A stretch of DNA of 64,000 nucleotides from Yarrowia lipolytica. Taxonomy: Eukaryota; Ascomycota; Dipodascomycetes; Dipodascales. The position numbers and the translations under genes were made by a program. The stretch spans positions 1,364,001-1,428,000 of the forward strand of contig NC_090774.1 of the NCBI RefSeq assembly GCF_001761485.1. The letters are read 5' to 3'. Of this stretch, positions 9,856 to 18,910 are shown piece by piece. Every line of letters starts with the position of its first letter. The stretch's first letter is position 1. Below the pieces are notes generated by a model that ran no database searches, was not told the DNA's origin, and saw only the letters and a program-made list of their open reading frames with translations.

Positions 9856-11541
9856 TTAGTCTGAACGAAAGCTGTCTGGACCATGTGCAATCTCAACGTT
9901 CTCTTTGTCAACGTTGAGTCTCTGCTTAAGTAACTGATTTTCCTTGCGGAGCTTTACCAGCTCGTCGCTGACATTGTCGCTGTTGACTCGTCGTCCCAGA
10001 ATGGAGATCTTCTTGTCTGTGAAGTTCTGAGCAGCATCGGTAGCCTGGTCTAGCTGGTCCAGATACCACTGGCGCATCTGCTCCATGTGGGTTTCCATTT
10101 CCTGGTTGACCTCTTCTCGGATCTGGATCTCCAGGGCGTCTTCTCGCTGCTGAGCCTGGTACAGTTGCTCCTGCAGAGCAGCGATGGTTCGAATGAGATT
10201 GTCCTTGGTGTCATCGTGCGAAGTATGTGATGCGGAGGACATATGCGACATGGTGGAGCCTGTAGAGGAGATGGATGAGTTGGAAACCGCGCGTTGAGCG
10301 GGAGTGGAAGGTCCAGAACCAGCTCGCTTGAGGTAGGCAGGAGTGACGGGTGGTTTGATGGTATCTCGTGCCAGAGCAGAGTATCGCATGATCTGGATGG
10401 TGGATGAAAAGTCGGCGTTCTGGTTCGCTGTGATAAGGAGAGCAGTCATGGCATCTCTGGAGAAGGCAACTGGAAGAAGAAGCTGGGCGAGCTTCGAAGA
10501 TCGAAGAATGGATCGATCCAACTTGTATCCCTTGACTTCTCTCTGTCGCTGAAGACACTGTCCGAGCATCATGAGCGACTGGTTGATGGAGCAGGCTTCA
10601 CTGAGACGTTCTCCCTCGGCCCGAGTGCTCTTGTTTCGCTCACTTCCAGCAAGATCACCGATTGTAAGGCTTGTGGTGAGCATTGTTCGACCCAGTCTCT
10701 TTACGGTGACTGTGAAAAGAGCGTGGGACCGCGAAGACACGCTGTTGGACTCTGTGGAGTGGGTGCTTCGTAGTGCATGGGCCTGTTCCAGCACTTGGAA
10801 AGCCTCCTGGATGGTTGCGCAGAAGAGTTTAGTCTGCGAGGGAATACCAAACTTGCCCTTTGTGTCGCACTTGACCACCACGGGTCGGCGTTTGTCCAGA
10901 AGATCAAAAACTCTGTCGTTGTAAATCTCCACCATGGAGATGTACACTCCATGGGAAGATCTCTGGCCGACAGAAGAGTACAGGTCAGCGTTTTCGGCAA
11001 CAACGGCGTTCTCAATGAACTGGTTGAGCTGATGTTGGCTCTGTGTAAGAATGCCGTTGTCAATGAAAGGAATGGCTTCCAGAACATGGGACTCTCTGTT
11101 GGGACCTGCGCTTTTTTCGGCAACCGCTTCAGCCTCGTCAAATAGACACAGGCGGTCACCAATGGCATCAAAAACAGACTTGAGTGCATAATGCACCATG
11201 CCAGGACGTCCCAGCCGAGGGTTACCAAGCAGAGTGTGTGTCTTACCTGACCCGGTAGTTCCCATGGCAAACAACAGACCGTCTCCCGATCCTGTCACCA
11301 CATTTTTTACCATGGGCAGCATGACCTTTTTGTAAACCTCCTCCTGAGTCGAGCCGTCAAAGACCTCCGAAAATGCAAACTTCTCTTTGGTCCTGGTTCG
11401 GCTCTTCTCTGGAGGATTGGTGATGATGGTGGAAGGGTCGTTCGAGGCGATTTCGAGATACGGCTTGTCAGTGACGGAGCTGGGCCGCGAGCTGGGCTGC
11501 TCGTCATCCTTGCGCAGTCGCAAATATACCGGTAGAGACAT
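9856..11541 (-). CDS. Kinesin motor protein, divergent, possibly kinesin-6 group
   Basis: Microtubule motor of 561 aa with an N-terminal motor. Visible ATPase elements are the P-loop GTTGSGKTHT (94-103), switch I (NSVSSRSHALFTV) and switch II (LTIGDLAGSERN), plus the microtubule-binding region after it. The usual GQTGSGKTYT P-loop is replaced by GTTGSGKTHT, and the motor carries an insert between the P-loop and switch I (about 120-190). After the motor comes a Ser/Thr-rich neck (about 400-440) and a coiled coil (about 450-545). The insert, short tail and the MVHYALKSVFDAIGDR stretch remind me of the fungal kinesin-6 (Klp9/KIF20) group, but I cannot exclude another family. It is likely a spindle or cytokinesis motor. 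Confidence 0.8.
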   Translation of the reverse strand: MSLPVYLRLRKDDEQPSSRPSSVTDKPYLEIASNDPSTIITNPPEKSRTRTKEKFAFSEVFDGSTQEEVYKKVMLPMVKNVVTGSGDGLLFAMGTTGSGKTHTLLGNPRLGRPGMVHYALKSVFDAIGDRLCLFDEAEAVAEKSAGPNRESHVLEAIPFIDNGILTQSQHQLNQFIENAVVAENADLYSSVGQRSSHGVYISMVEIYNDRVFDLLDKRRPVVVKCDTKGKFGIPSQTKLFCATIQEAFQVLEQAHALRSTHSTESNSVSSRSHALFTVTVKRLGRTMLTTSLTIGDLAGSERNKSTRAEGERLSEACSINQSLMMLGQCLQRQREVKGYKLDRSILRSSKLAQLLLPVAFSRDAMTALLITANQNADFSSTIQIMRYSALARDTIKPPVTPAYLKRAGSGPSTPAQRAVSNSSISSTGSTMSHMSSASHTSHDDTKDNLIRTIAALQEQLYQAQQREDALEIQIREEVNQEMETHMEQMRQWYLDQLDQATDAAQNFTDKKISILGRRVNSDNVSDELVKLRKENQLLKQRLNVDKENVEIAHGPDSFRSD

Positions 11542-12553
11542 TTTTGAAGCTGTGGTGATCGTTCTGTTACAGCAATAGGGTGTTTAGGTCTAGCCTTGGG
11601 TATACAGTTAGGGGTCTATATTTGGGTGGTTTTGAATTACCCTTTTGGGATGGAGGATGGTTGTCCCAGCAACGGCTCAACGGAAATTATGGGGGTGGAT
11701 GAATGATGAATTTGTGGTCTGTCAAGGGAGAAACAATTTGAAAAGTATCCAGAAGTGATATCCATTAGATTATTTGGCTCATCTACTTTATTATGTGTTA
11801 TAAATGGTCTGTTATGGTGTTGATGTTTGTTAAGAAGAGATACTTACGAAACTTTACTGAGACGAGAAACAGTCAAGCTGAAGTGCTTTCAAAAGTGATA
11901 TGGGTTGTTTTTTTTCACTTCAGAAGTATTTTCCATTACAGAAAAAACAGTCGGATGTTTTTATTAATAAAATCTTTTGTTTTCGGGTTAGTTTAGCTGA
12001 TTCTGTAACAGATCTCAATGGGCTCTACGATGACGATTTTACTTAGCTTTAGTTAAGATTTTTAAAGAAAGACTCCAGACCATCCAAGTATGTGGTATTG
12101 GAGTAGTAAACACAAGATCTGGGTATTCGTGATTTGGATTGATAAATCGAGGAGCTTCACTTTTTCTTCTTTTGTTGTTACGTCCCTTATAAGATATCTC
12201 TAGAGATCTCTATCGATCGTTCTTCTCTTCCATTCACGGAGTTCCTGTATGTAATGTACATAGCTGTGGATAGCTTCGAGTGTGTCTAAAACACTGTGTT
12301 GCGATTATTTAATAGAATATCGAAGATTGAAAAGGTAATATTACATGCTATCGCATTTCATTCACTTTTTCCTTTTGTCATTCTGCTCATTCCCCATCCA
12401 GATAACAGCACCTTCCTCTTCTTGCGACTTGCCAGTTACCCGGAGTGCTTACATAATCCCAGACGCAAGCCGCCCACAATGCAGTTGCAGAACCACACCA
12501 AATAATTTGTGTTGAATACTGCACTACGATACACACACAATTCGATCCCGACC
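11542..12553. other. Divergent intergenic region between kinesin and YRB2-like gene
   Basis: 1.0 kb of AT-rich DNA with T-tracts (about 11910 and 12355-12375) and no convincing ORF. Promoters of both flanking genes are expected here. Confidence 0.6.
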
Positions 12554-13903
12554 ATGTCCAAACGAACGCGAGAAGAGCGAGAGTCCATTGCGACCCCTCA
12601 GAAAATTGATATCAAGCGTCGCAAGAGTGAGGAGGATGTTGTTGATGCCGCTGAGGTGGAGACTACACCCACCAAGCCTGTGACCGGCATCAAGTGGATT
12701 CCCAGTGAGGAGGATGTGGCTGATGCCGTTGCCGAGGCTGCTGAGGAGACCAAGGCGATTGCCGCCGAGACCCAGGTGGTTGCTGATGAGATCAAGGCGG
12801 CTGAGAAGGAGGTCGAGGAGCTCAAGGAAGAGGTGAAGGCTGATGAAAACGATACCAAGCAGGAGTCTAAGGAGGTTGGGAAGGAGGCTGGTGATGCTGG
12901 ATCCAAGCAGGAGTCTAATGCTGATAATAACACTGAGACTAAGGCTGATGAGACCACCGGGACTAAGGCTGGTGAGACGGCTGAGACTGTGACTGAGTCT
13001 GCTACTGAGACCAAGCTGGCCAAGGCAGCAGAGACCAAGACAGAATCATCTGCACCCGAAACTAAGGACACAAACGGCGACTCGAAGCCAAAGCACGTGT
13101 TTGGATCCAATTCCAAGTTTTCGGGCGGATTCGGAGCCTTCAAGGGCGGATCTTTGTGGGGCAAGCCTGCTTCAACCACCACCTCTTCTATTACCACCCC
13201 TGCATCTCCTGCTCCTGCAGCTGCTTCTACAGGCTCTTCCGGCTATGTGTTTGGCTCGGCCACCAAGTACTCTGGGGGCTTTTCCTCGGTGCTAAACAAC
13301 CTGAAGAAGGACGATACCAAGTCTGACAACCCATGGGCCGAGAAGAAGAAGGAGGACAAGACCGAGGACAAGAAGACAGATAAGGATGGTGAGGACAAGA
13401 ACGACAAGGACAAGGATGCGGACGATAAGGAAAAGGAAAAGGAGCAAGAGCTAGAAAAGGAAAAGGAGGCTGAACATTACATTGGTGTCAGTGCCCCGTT
13501 GGCCAAAAAGGAGTCTATGGAGACCGGAGAGGAAGGAGAAGAGTCGATCTACACATGTAGAGCCAAGTTGTACTACTTCGACCTGACCAATACCACTGAG
13601 GGATGGAAGGAACGAGGAGTTGGTCAGGTCCACATCAACAAGCTCAAACCAGAAGACGTGACCGAGACATGCAGCGGCCGCATCGTGATGCGAACAGACG
13701 CCGTTCATCGAGTGGTGCTTAACATGGGTCTGGTTAAGGGTCTGGAGGTCCAGGCAGGTATGGGAGCCTCTCTGTCCAGTGACAAGGTGGTTCGTATTTC
13801 CACCATTGAGGACAATAAGCCGGTCCAGTATGCGCTCAAGACCGGTAATCCCGATGCCGCCAAGCAGTTGTTGGCAGGCATCAAGGGTCTCATCCCTGTT
13901 TAA
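12554..13903 (+). CDS. YRB2: Ran-binding nuclear transport protein, Yrb2/RanBP3-like
   Basis: Nuclear Ran-binding cofactor of Crm1-dependent export. The 449-aa protein starts with a basic NLS-like stretch (SKRTREERE; KRRK), continues into a long Ala/Glu/Lys-rich low-complexity region, then has two related FG-type modules (FGSNSKFSGGFGAF and FGSATKYSGGFSSV), a charged Lys/Asp/Glu stretch, and a C-terminal Ran-binding domain (about 325-449) with YTCRAKLYYFD, WKERGVGQVHINK and RIVMRTDAVHRVVLNM. This order (NLS, FXFG, RanBD) fits Yrb2 better than Yrb1 (no FG) or Nup2 (larger). The ATG at 12554 is preferred over an in-frame ATG at 12509. Confidence 0.82.
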   Translation: MSKRTREERESIATPQKIDIKRRKSEEDVVDAAEVETTPTKPVTGIKWIPSEEDVADAVAEAAEETKAIAAETQVVADEIKAAEKEVEELKEEVKADENDTKQESKEVGKEAGDAGSKQESNADNNTETKADETTGTKAGETAETVTESATETKLAKAAETKTESSAPETKDTNGDSKPKHVFGSNSKFSGGFGAFKGGSLWGKPASTTTSSITTPASPAPAAASTGSSGYVFGSATKYSGGFSSVLNNLKKDDTKSDNPWAEKKKEDKTEDKKTDKDGEDKNDKDKDADDKEKEKEQELEKEKEAEHYIGVSAPLAKKESMETGEEGEESIYTCRAKLYYFDLTNTTEGWKERGVGQVHINKLKPEDVTETCSGRIVMRTDAVHRVVLNMGLVKGLEVQAGMGASLSSDKVVRISTIEDNKPVQYALKTGNPDAAKQLLAGIKGLIPV

Positions 13904-14035
13904 CGAATAATGATATAGTGTAATATTAGAGTGTTATTTCGTGTATTGTAGGAAGATGTGGTACGAGACCTGGTTTGAAATGACGTACTCGTAGAATTTA
14001 TATCAGCTGCTGTTTACTTTCCTTTGTCCCAGGAT

Positions 14036-14743
14036 CTACTCCTTCTTGAATGCAATGGTGCACACGGTGGATCCGTCGGTGCCTCCGAACCGGAAAGAAG
14101 GGTATTTGACATGCTTCCACTCCTTGAGACAGGTGTCTGTAGTCATGATCTTGACGAGCTCGTCCGAAGTGAAGTTGCAGCTGGTGATAAGAACAACACC
14201 CCTAGTCTTGACCATATGCTGAACGACATGGGGGTATGTTTGCACGCCAGTCTTGCCCTCATACTTAATATCAGACAGGGCAATGGCGTCCAAAGTACCC
14301 TTGTCCAGCACAACGTCCCATTGTCGGTTGCCAGTCGACCACATAGCGGCATCTCCCAGAAAATCCGCATGCTCAAAAGTAATGTTTTCCATCTCTTCCT
14401 GCTCGGCAATCTTGGTGGAGAACTCCACAGCAGGCTGAGAGTAGTCCAGCCCAGTCAAGTGACCAGTGAATCCCCCCTCTCGGATACTAAACAGCAGTCG
14501 TCCATTTCCTGTGCCCAGATCGCACATTTTACAGTCCAAGGAAATCAGAGACTCGCCCTGGCCCTGCTCTTCCTCGTCAACAAGGAAGTCCACCATCTTC
14601 TCTTCTGCTCCAGAGTCACTGAACCAACATTCTCCAGAATCGTTGGGGTTTTCGGCGTAGTTGTTCTTCTCGAGGTTGTAAAATTCGTCCCAGTACTGTT
14701 TGGTACCGAGCTTGGACGAGGTGAGCTGCTCAACGTCAGACAT
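14036..14743 (-). CDS. EFM4: eEF1A lysine methyltransferase Efm4
   Basis: Class I SAM-dependent methyltransferase that methylates a lysine of translation elongation factor eEF1A in the cytosol (yeast Efm4/See1, human EEF1AKMT2). The 235-aa protein opens with SKLGTKQYWDEFYNLE and NPNDSGECWFSD, which are near diagnostic. SAM-binding motif I is CDLGTGNGRLLF, followed by GLDYSQPAVE, then the post-I and motif II region DVVLDKGTLDAIALS. Length matches the family. Convergent with the YRB2-like gene, 132 bp away. Confidence 0.92.
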   Translation of the reverse strand: MSDVEQLTSSKLGTKQYWDEFYNLEKNNYAENPNDSGECWFSDSGAEEKMVDFLVDEEEQGQGESLISLDCKMCDLGTGNGRLLFSIREGGFTGHLTGLDYSQPAVEFSTKIAEQEEMENITFEHADFLGDAAMWSTGNRQWDVVLDKGTLDAIALSDIKYEGKTGVQTYPHVVQHMVKTRGVVLITSCNFTSDELVKIMTTDTCLKEWKHVKYPSFRFGGTDGSTVCTIAFKKE

Positions 14744-14944
14744 GGATTGTGGTTTTTGTAGTTCAAGACGATCTCAAACTTCTCCGATATTGAAATTTCA
14801 TGCATCTCCGAACTTTGATTGAATCTACTCTGACGGTTTTCATATACTAATAGCGGATTGGTAATATTACGAATGTAAGACTGGTTCATTTTGATTTCTA
14901 CCACAGTTAACAAGGGGAAAAAATGAAAAGAATCTTCAAAAAAC

Positions 14945-14950
14945 AAAAAA
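14945..14950 (-). terminator. Pol III T-run downstream of first tRNA-His
   Basis: Six T's on the minus strand, 44 nt past the 3' end of the tRNA at 14995-15066, with another T6 a few bases later. No T-run lies closer to the tRNA, so the primary transcript should include the extra T-arm-like hairpin at 14957-14973. Confidence 0.5.
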
Positions 14951-14956
14951 CATATT

Positions 14957-14973
14957 GCAGGAATCAAACCTGC
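14957..14973 (-). other. Orphan tRNA T-arm-like hairpin with B-box
   Basis: On the minus strand the sequence reads GCAGG-TTTGATT-CCTGC: a perfect 5-bp stem with a 7-nt loop, with GGTTTGATTCC resembling the Pol III B-box GGTTCGANTCC. It lies just downstream of the first tRNA-His and before the T-run. No matching acceptor, D-arm or anticodon arm is present, so it is a tRNA fragment or tRNA-like tail, not a full gene. Confidence 0.45.
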
Positions 14974-14994
14974 TTGTTTGGAACAGCATGATGC

Positions 14995-15066
14995 TGCCAT
15001 CACCCAGAATCGAACTGAGGTTTCCACGGCCACAACGTGGTGTACTAACCACTATACTATGATGGC
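14995..15066 (-). tRNA. tRNA-His (GTG), copy 1
   Basis: A 72-nt cloverleaf on the minus strand. The acceptor stem GCCATCA pairs with TGATGGC, and the discriminator is A. A-box TAGTATAGTGGTTAGT, anticodon arm CCACG-TTGTGGC-CGTGG with anticodon GTG, and T-arm with GGTTCGATTCT-type B-box (here CAGTTCGATTCTG) are all present. No intron. The extra 5' G of tRNA-His is not encoded next to the stem in a pairing position and would be added after transcription. Identical to copy 2 at 15231-15302. Confidence 0.95.
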
Positions 15067-15214
15067 TTAATAAAAGCTTTAGTGGAGCTAATTTTTGTGC
15101 TACATTATCCAAAATCTGATTCAGGGTTAGGGCGAAAATGAAACTTCAAAATGTAGCCCTCTAAAAAGTGGTTCCATATTTCGCCTACAAAACATGTCTG
15201 ATCCAGATCAGAGC

Positions 15215-15219
15215 AAAAA
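15215..15219 (-). terminator. Pol III T-run of second tRNA-His
   Basis: Five T's on the minus strand, 11 nt past the tRNA 3' end, as expected for a simple single-tRNA Pol III unit. Confidence 0.6.
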
Positions 15220-15230
15220 GAATAGGCACT

Positions 15231-15302
15231 TGCCATCACCCAGAATCGAACTGAGGTTTCCACGGCCACAACGTGGTGTACTAACCACTATACTATGATG
15301 GC
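15231..15302 (-). tRNA. tRNA-His (GTG), copy 2
   Basis: Same 72-nt sequence as the copy at 14995-15066, in the same orientation and 164 bp upstream of it. Anticodon GTG in loop TTGTGGC. The flanks differ from those of copy 1, so the similarity stops at the gene borders apart from the discriminator base. Confidence 0.95.
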
Positions 15303-15764
15303 TGGTTGTGTGACCGAGGCTCACTAGGTTTGATTTGGGCGCCAAAACAACTTCTGTAATTGGGAATATATTTTGGTCTACGAGGACAAGTATAACAGCC
15401 AGAAGAACAGAAATATCCGTCAGAAGTGTTTGATATGCAATTTGTTTGACGACATTTAATGTGGTGTTTTTTGAGGCCATTTACTGCGCAGCTCTTTCAT
15501 AAGTGTGGATAATACTGTAGTAATGGGAAAGAAATTAAGAGGCTGATATACTAGGGTGAGTGGAGCCAGCAGTCTTCGTCCGTATCATACCTTTTCCCTA
15601 GAAGCAAGTGTTGAACTTCCTCCGGCATATCTTTTCCATGCTCTATTACTTACATTACCATCAGTTGACTACAGTATGTGCATACTTGTATTACCATCTC
15701 ATCTGAATGCGCAAAATACTATAATAATACAGCTATATATTTACATGCCGTGTATACCTTCAGC
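15303..15764. other. Intergenic between tRNA-His and SNP1
   Basis: 462 bp: 5' flank of the tRNA-His copy and 3' region of SNP1 on the same strand. Short ORFs only; nothing supported. Confidence 0.55.
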
Positions 15765-16802
15765 CTAATAATACTTTGTAGGCTCTCGTCCTCCTCTGTC
15801 TCCTCCTCTGTCAGCTGGCCCTCTTCTGAAGTCCCCTCTATCTCTTTCTCTTCGAGGAGGACTTCTGTCTCTGTATTGAGGTCGTCGTTCTCGATCCCGG
15901 TCACGAGGGTCTCGTTCTCGGTCTCGATCACGTGGATCTCGATCTCGGGGATCCCTGTCTCTGAAATCTCGTCCTCCTCGACCTCCGCCCCGTCCTCTGA
16001 ACGAGTCTCTGTAGTCTTCCGGAGGTCTGGATCCTCTAGGGTCTCTTGATCTGGGCCCACCTCGGTCTCTGTGTCCTGGAAACAGATCCCGTCCTCCAGC
16101 TCCTCCCGGTGGCATTGGTGGACCGAGCGGTTTGCGTTCAGACTCCTTTGTGTAGTGTCTTCCGCCTTTTCCTCCTCCTAGTCGTCGAGGAAGCCATCCA
16201 CTGACCGTACGGCCTCTCTCGACGTCAACCACCACTTTTCTGCCCTTGATGATCGATCCGTTGGTCATCTGAAATGCTTTTCGAAAATCGTCTTCCTCCT
16301 GGAATTCGACAAACCCATATCCGTTGCTCTTGCCGCTCTTTAGATCCCGTACAATACGTACGTGTTTGACAGGCCCAAACTTGATGTAATGTTCCTCCAG
16401 GTCGTTTTCAGTCACGTCGAACGCCAGACGCGCCACAAATAGCGTCTTGAACGGATCGCCCACAATCTTGTCGTCCTTCTTGGGATCCCATGCCTCTTTT
16501 CGTTCCTGCTGGGTCACCTTTTGGCGCTCACTTTTTAGCCGCTTCTCTCGCTGCTGTTTGACCAGCCACGACTCGGTCGGCACGTATTCCGAATCGGGCT
16601 GCTTCAACAGCTCCATATACGCCGAAACGCCTGAGATTTTCTGCGTTCTTCGGTCCTCAGGAGCATAGTCGATCGGCTCCAGGTACCGTGGCTCGGGACA
16701 CTCGGGGAAGAGCCGCTGGATGTGAGGGGGTAGCCGTTCCAATTCAGCCTGGGTTAGCCTTGTTGTTGATTGCAGAGCAAATGTCGCGCAGATACTCACC
16801 AT
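15765..16802 (-). CDS. SNP1: U1 snRNP 70-kDa protein, intron directly after the ATG
   Basis: Core U1 snRNP protein that binds stem-loop I of U1 snRNA and helps define 5' splice sites. The uninterrupted ORF would begin MVSICATF, but the ATG (16800-16802) is followed at once by GTGAGT and the segment ends GGCTAACCCAG at 16749, so 16749-16799 is a 51-nt intron. Spliced, the protein is 328 aa and begins MAELERLPPHIQRLFPECPEP, a proper U1-70K N-terminus. An RRM lies at about 101-178 (RNP2 LFVARL, RNP1 with NGYGFVEF), followed by a Gly-rich then RD/RE-repeat tail (about 230-320). The intron length is a multiple of three without a stop, so unspliced RNA would still encode a protein with 17 extra residues. 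Confidence 0.93.
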   Translation of the reverse strand: MVSICATFALQSTTRLTQAELERLPPHIQRLFPECPEPRYLEPIDYAPEDRRTQKISGVSAYMELLKQPDSEYVPTESWLVKQQREKRLKSERQKVTQQERKEAWDPKKDDKIVGDPFKTLFVARLAFDVTENDLEEHYIKFGPVKHVRIVRDLKSGKSNGYGFVEFQEEDDFRKAFQMTNGSIIKGRKVVVDVERGRTVSGWLPRRLGGGKGGRHYTKESERKPLGPPMPPGGAGGRDLFPGHRDRGGPRSRDPRGSRPPEDYRDSFRGRGGGRGGRDFRDRDPRDRDPRDRDRERDPRDRDRERRPQYRDRSPPRRERDRGDFRRGPADRGGDRGGREPTKYY

Positions 16803-17235
16803 GATTATGGATGCTGTTAGTGTGTGTAGTGATGTTGATGGTCGTGATGTTGGTTTGAAATATTAGTGTTGTGCATCAGAAGTTTATCTGACATCGTGAG
16901 TAGGGTGAAGTGAGATGGGATTGAAGAGAGTTATACAAGAAAGGTAGAGAAGAAGTAAATACAAGGGGAAAGCGAACAGAATATCGTCGCTAGTTTGTTT
17001 TTCTAGGTTTTTTTTTGGATATATTCTTCTGAAGAAGACTTTTCAAGACGTGATCGAGTTTTTCAGACCTACAGTGTGCCCCAGGAAGAATCAGCGAGCT
17101 ACAAGGCTGTTTGCAATAACAAGTACACTGTACTTGTACTATACTGACCATCCGCTCATACTACCGTCTCCACCCTCCCCTTGATACACAAATAAATACT
17201 TTACTATATACATTGCTGCTCTTTTGTCCTTCTAA
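16803..17235. other. SNP1 promoter and NDUFAF3-like 3' flank
   Basis: 433 bp between two minus-strand genes. A T-run near 17010 and nothing that looks coding. Confidence 0.55.
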
Positions 17236-17850
17236 TCACAGGTCAGGAGGAAAGAGAGCAGCAGCAACAAGACCGGGACGCTCGGTGGCCAGAAGATCAA
17301 AGTTCTTGGCTCCGTTGGCACTGTCAGAGATCTCGACGGAGATTCCCAGAGAGTTGAGATAGTTTCGGGTCTTGGGCGACAGCACTCGCGACTTCTTTCC
17401 CAGGCCGAAGATGAGCAGCTCAGGACGAGGGTAGACAACCTCAAAGACACCCAGTGCAGCAGGATCGATTTCAACCAGACCGGTATCGAGACCCTTGACG
17501 CACTCGGGAGTAAGGTTCCAGGCCAGCACCTCAGAAAGGCCCATCAGAATGGCTCCAACGGGCTTCTTTCCGCTGGGAGACTTGCTCTTGAGCACCTTGT
17601 CGTCCTTGAACACAAAGCCGTTGGAAAGCACGGCCTCCACGTTGTTGTGGGCCGTCTCAAGATCGCCGTAGAGATCGTATTCGGCCAGAGCTCCTCCAGG
17701 ACGAGCAGCCGTGTTTTCGAGCTTTCGCTTGGTTCGCTCCATGGGTCCCTCGCCCTTGAACCACGGGTTTTCGAGCTTGACGTTTTTCGCACACACCCGA
17801 GAGGTGTGGATCGAGCGGGACAAGATTCCGACGGCTCGTGTTCGCAGCAT
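17236..17850 (-). CDS. Mitochondrial complex I assembly factor NDUFAF3-like (Mth938/DUF498 fold)
   Basis: A 204-aa protein whose N-terminus (MLRTRAVGILSRSIHTSRVC) is Arg/Ser-rich without acidic residues, a typical mitochondrial presequence. The rest is the Mth938-like domain: NVEAVLSNGFVFKDDKVLKSK, the core ILMGLSEVLAWN, then PRPELLIFGLGKKSRVLSPKTRNYLNSLGISVEISDSANGAKNFDLLATE and a hydrophobic end. This arrangement matches NDUFAF3, a factor for early matrix-arm assembly of NADH:ubiquinone oxidoreductase. Yarrowia-type yeasts keep complex I. Divergent from MRPL51 over 447 bp. Confidence 0.8.
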   Translation of the reverse strand: MLRTRAVGILSRSIHTSRVCAKNVKLENPWFKGEGPMERTKRKLENTAARPGGALAEYDLYGDLETAHNNVEAVLSNGFVFKDDKVLKSKSPSGKKPVGAILMGLSEVLAWNLTPECVKGLDTGLVEIDPAALGVFEVVYPRPELLIFGLGKKSRVLSPKTRNYLNSLGISVEISDSANGAKNFDLLATERPGLVAAALFPPDL

Positions 17851-18297
17851 TGTTTTTGTCGTGAGAGCGAGTGAGTTGTGGTGTTCAAGACGACTTCAGC
17901 TTGGTCTTGATTCGCTCTGCATTGGAACCTTGTTGATGACTTCAGTGGCGGTAGTCGAAAGAGGCGGGAGAAGGCTAAGTAAACGTTTGACAATTAGCTA
18001 ACTAATAAATGCCCCAACATTAGTAACTGTATTTGGCTTAGTTGAACTCTGAAGGGCAGATCAATACCCCCTCAAGCTCTTCTAATATTGGTAATTATTG
18101 TATGGAAGAATCCACACTGTCTCTATTGTTGTTTTTCTTCCATTTAAAATGCTCTCCTTCATATTAATTGTCTCTCATTACCAAGAATTACTCCTCCCCC
18201 CCTTCGGGCCTCCACAGTTACCCTACCTTTGCAAAATTACAGGAGCCTAAACGCAACGCACAGATCAATCTGAAATATCTACATTCAACACACAAAA
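17851..18297. other. Shared divergent promoter of two mitochondrial-protein genes
   Basis: 447 bp between the NDUFAF3-like gene and MRPL51. CT-rich and A-rich stretches precede the MRPL51 ATG. No ORF is accepted. Confidence 0.6.
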
Positions 18298-18910
18298 ATG
18301 TCGGCTCGACCAGCTTACCAGACTGTTGCCCGAAACCTCAACGGTGTCGGCAACTTTGTGCTTCAGTGCAAGAAGGTCACTTTCCGGTACTGCAACTGGG
18401 GTGGCTCTTCCGACGGAATGAGGTGAGTATCACAACGGGGAACTGAACTGTGACTTGGACACGGACATAGATGGAGGTACAGACATGCCAGTGGCACAAG
18501 TGGGGTGCTAGATGAAGAGCAGAATGCTACCCAGTGCGTGTGGTGTGACGTGTCATCTTTGTTTGGTCTTTGAATTCAGACATCCACCGCGTCTCAGATC
18601 ACACTAACACAGACAATACCTGGACAAGAACCTGCAGAAGATTGCTGCTCAGAACCCCGAGATCGAGTTTGTGGCTGTCAAGGACATTGGCCACCCCTTC
18701 ATCCGAGGCGAGTTTGTCAACGGTGCCGAGAAGACCATCTGCTGCAAGAACAAGCATCCCCGATTCATCAACGGCAAGTTTGAGATGCTCAAGAGCTCCG
18801 ACGGAGCTCCCCGAAAGCAGATGAAGAGCCCCGTTGAAAGTATAAACGAGAGTGTCCGAGGTATCTGGTCTCCTTACCATACCGACCCCAAGGCACGACA
18901 CAAGATTTAA
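18298..18910 (+). CDS. MRPL51: Mitochondrial large ribosomal subunit protein mL43 (MRPL51), one intron
   Basis: Structural protein of the mitochondrial 54S subunit with the L51/S25/CI-B8 thioredoxin-like domain. Exons are 18298-18422 and 18613-18910. The intron 18423-18612 begins GTGAGT, ends CACTAACACAG, and splits an Arg codon (AG|A). The spliced product is 140 aa, identical in length to the Saccharomyces protein, and retains [28 protein letters not shown] and the C-terminal [10 protein letters not shown] segment. The splice choice is fixed by that reading. Followed by a hexanucleotide repeat and convergent with the Prp4 kinase gene. Confidence 0.93.

Noticed and set aside
15119-15128. TCAGGGTTAG, one permuted unit of the Yarrowia telomere repeat
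   Set aside because: A single 10-mer is expected about once by chance in both strands of a 64-kb window; no array.
14900-15310. 5S rRNA gene fused to a tRNA as is known in Yarrowia
   Set aside because: No 5S internal control sequence or 5S-like fold follows either tRNA-His; the same holds for the tRNA-Pro/Tyr pair.
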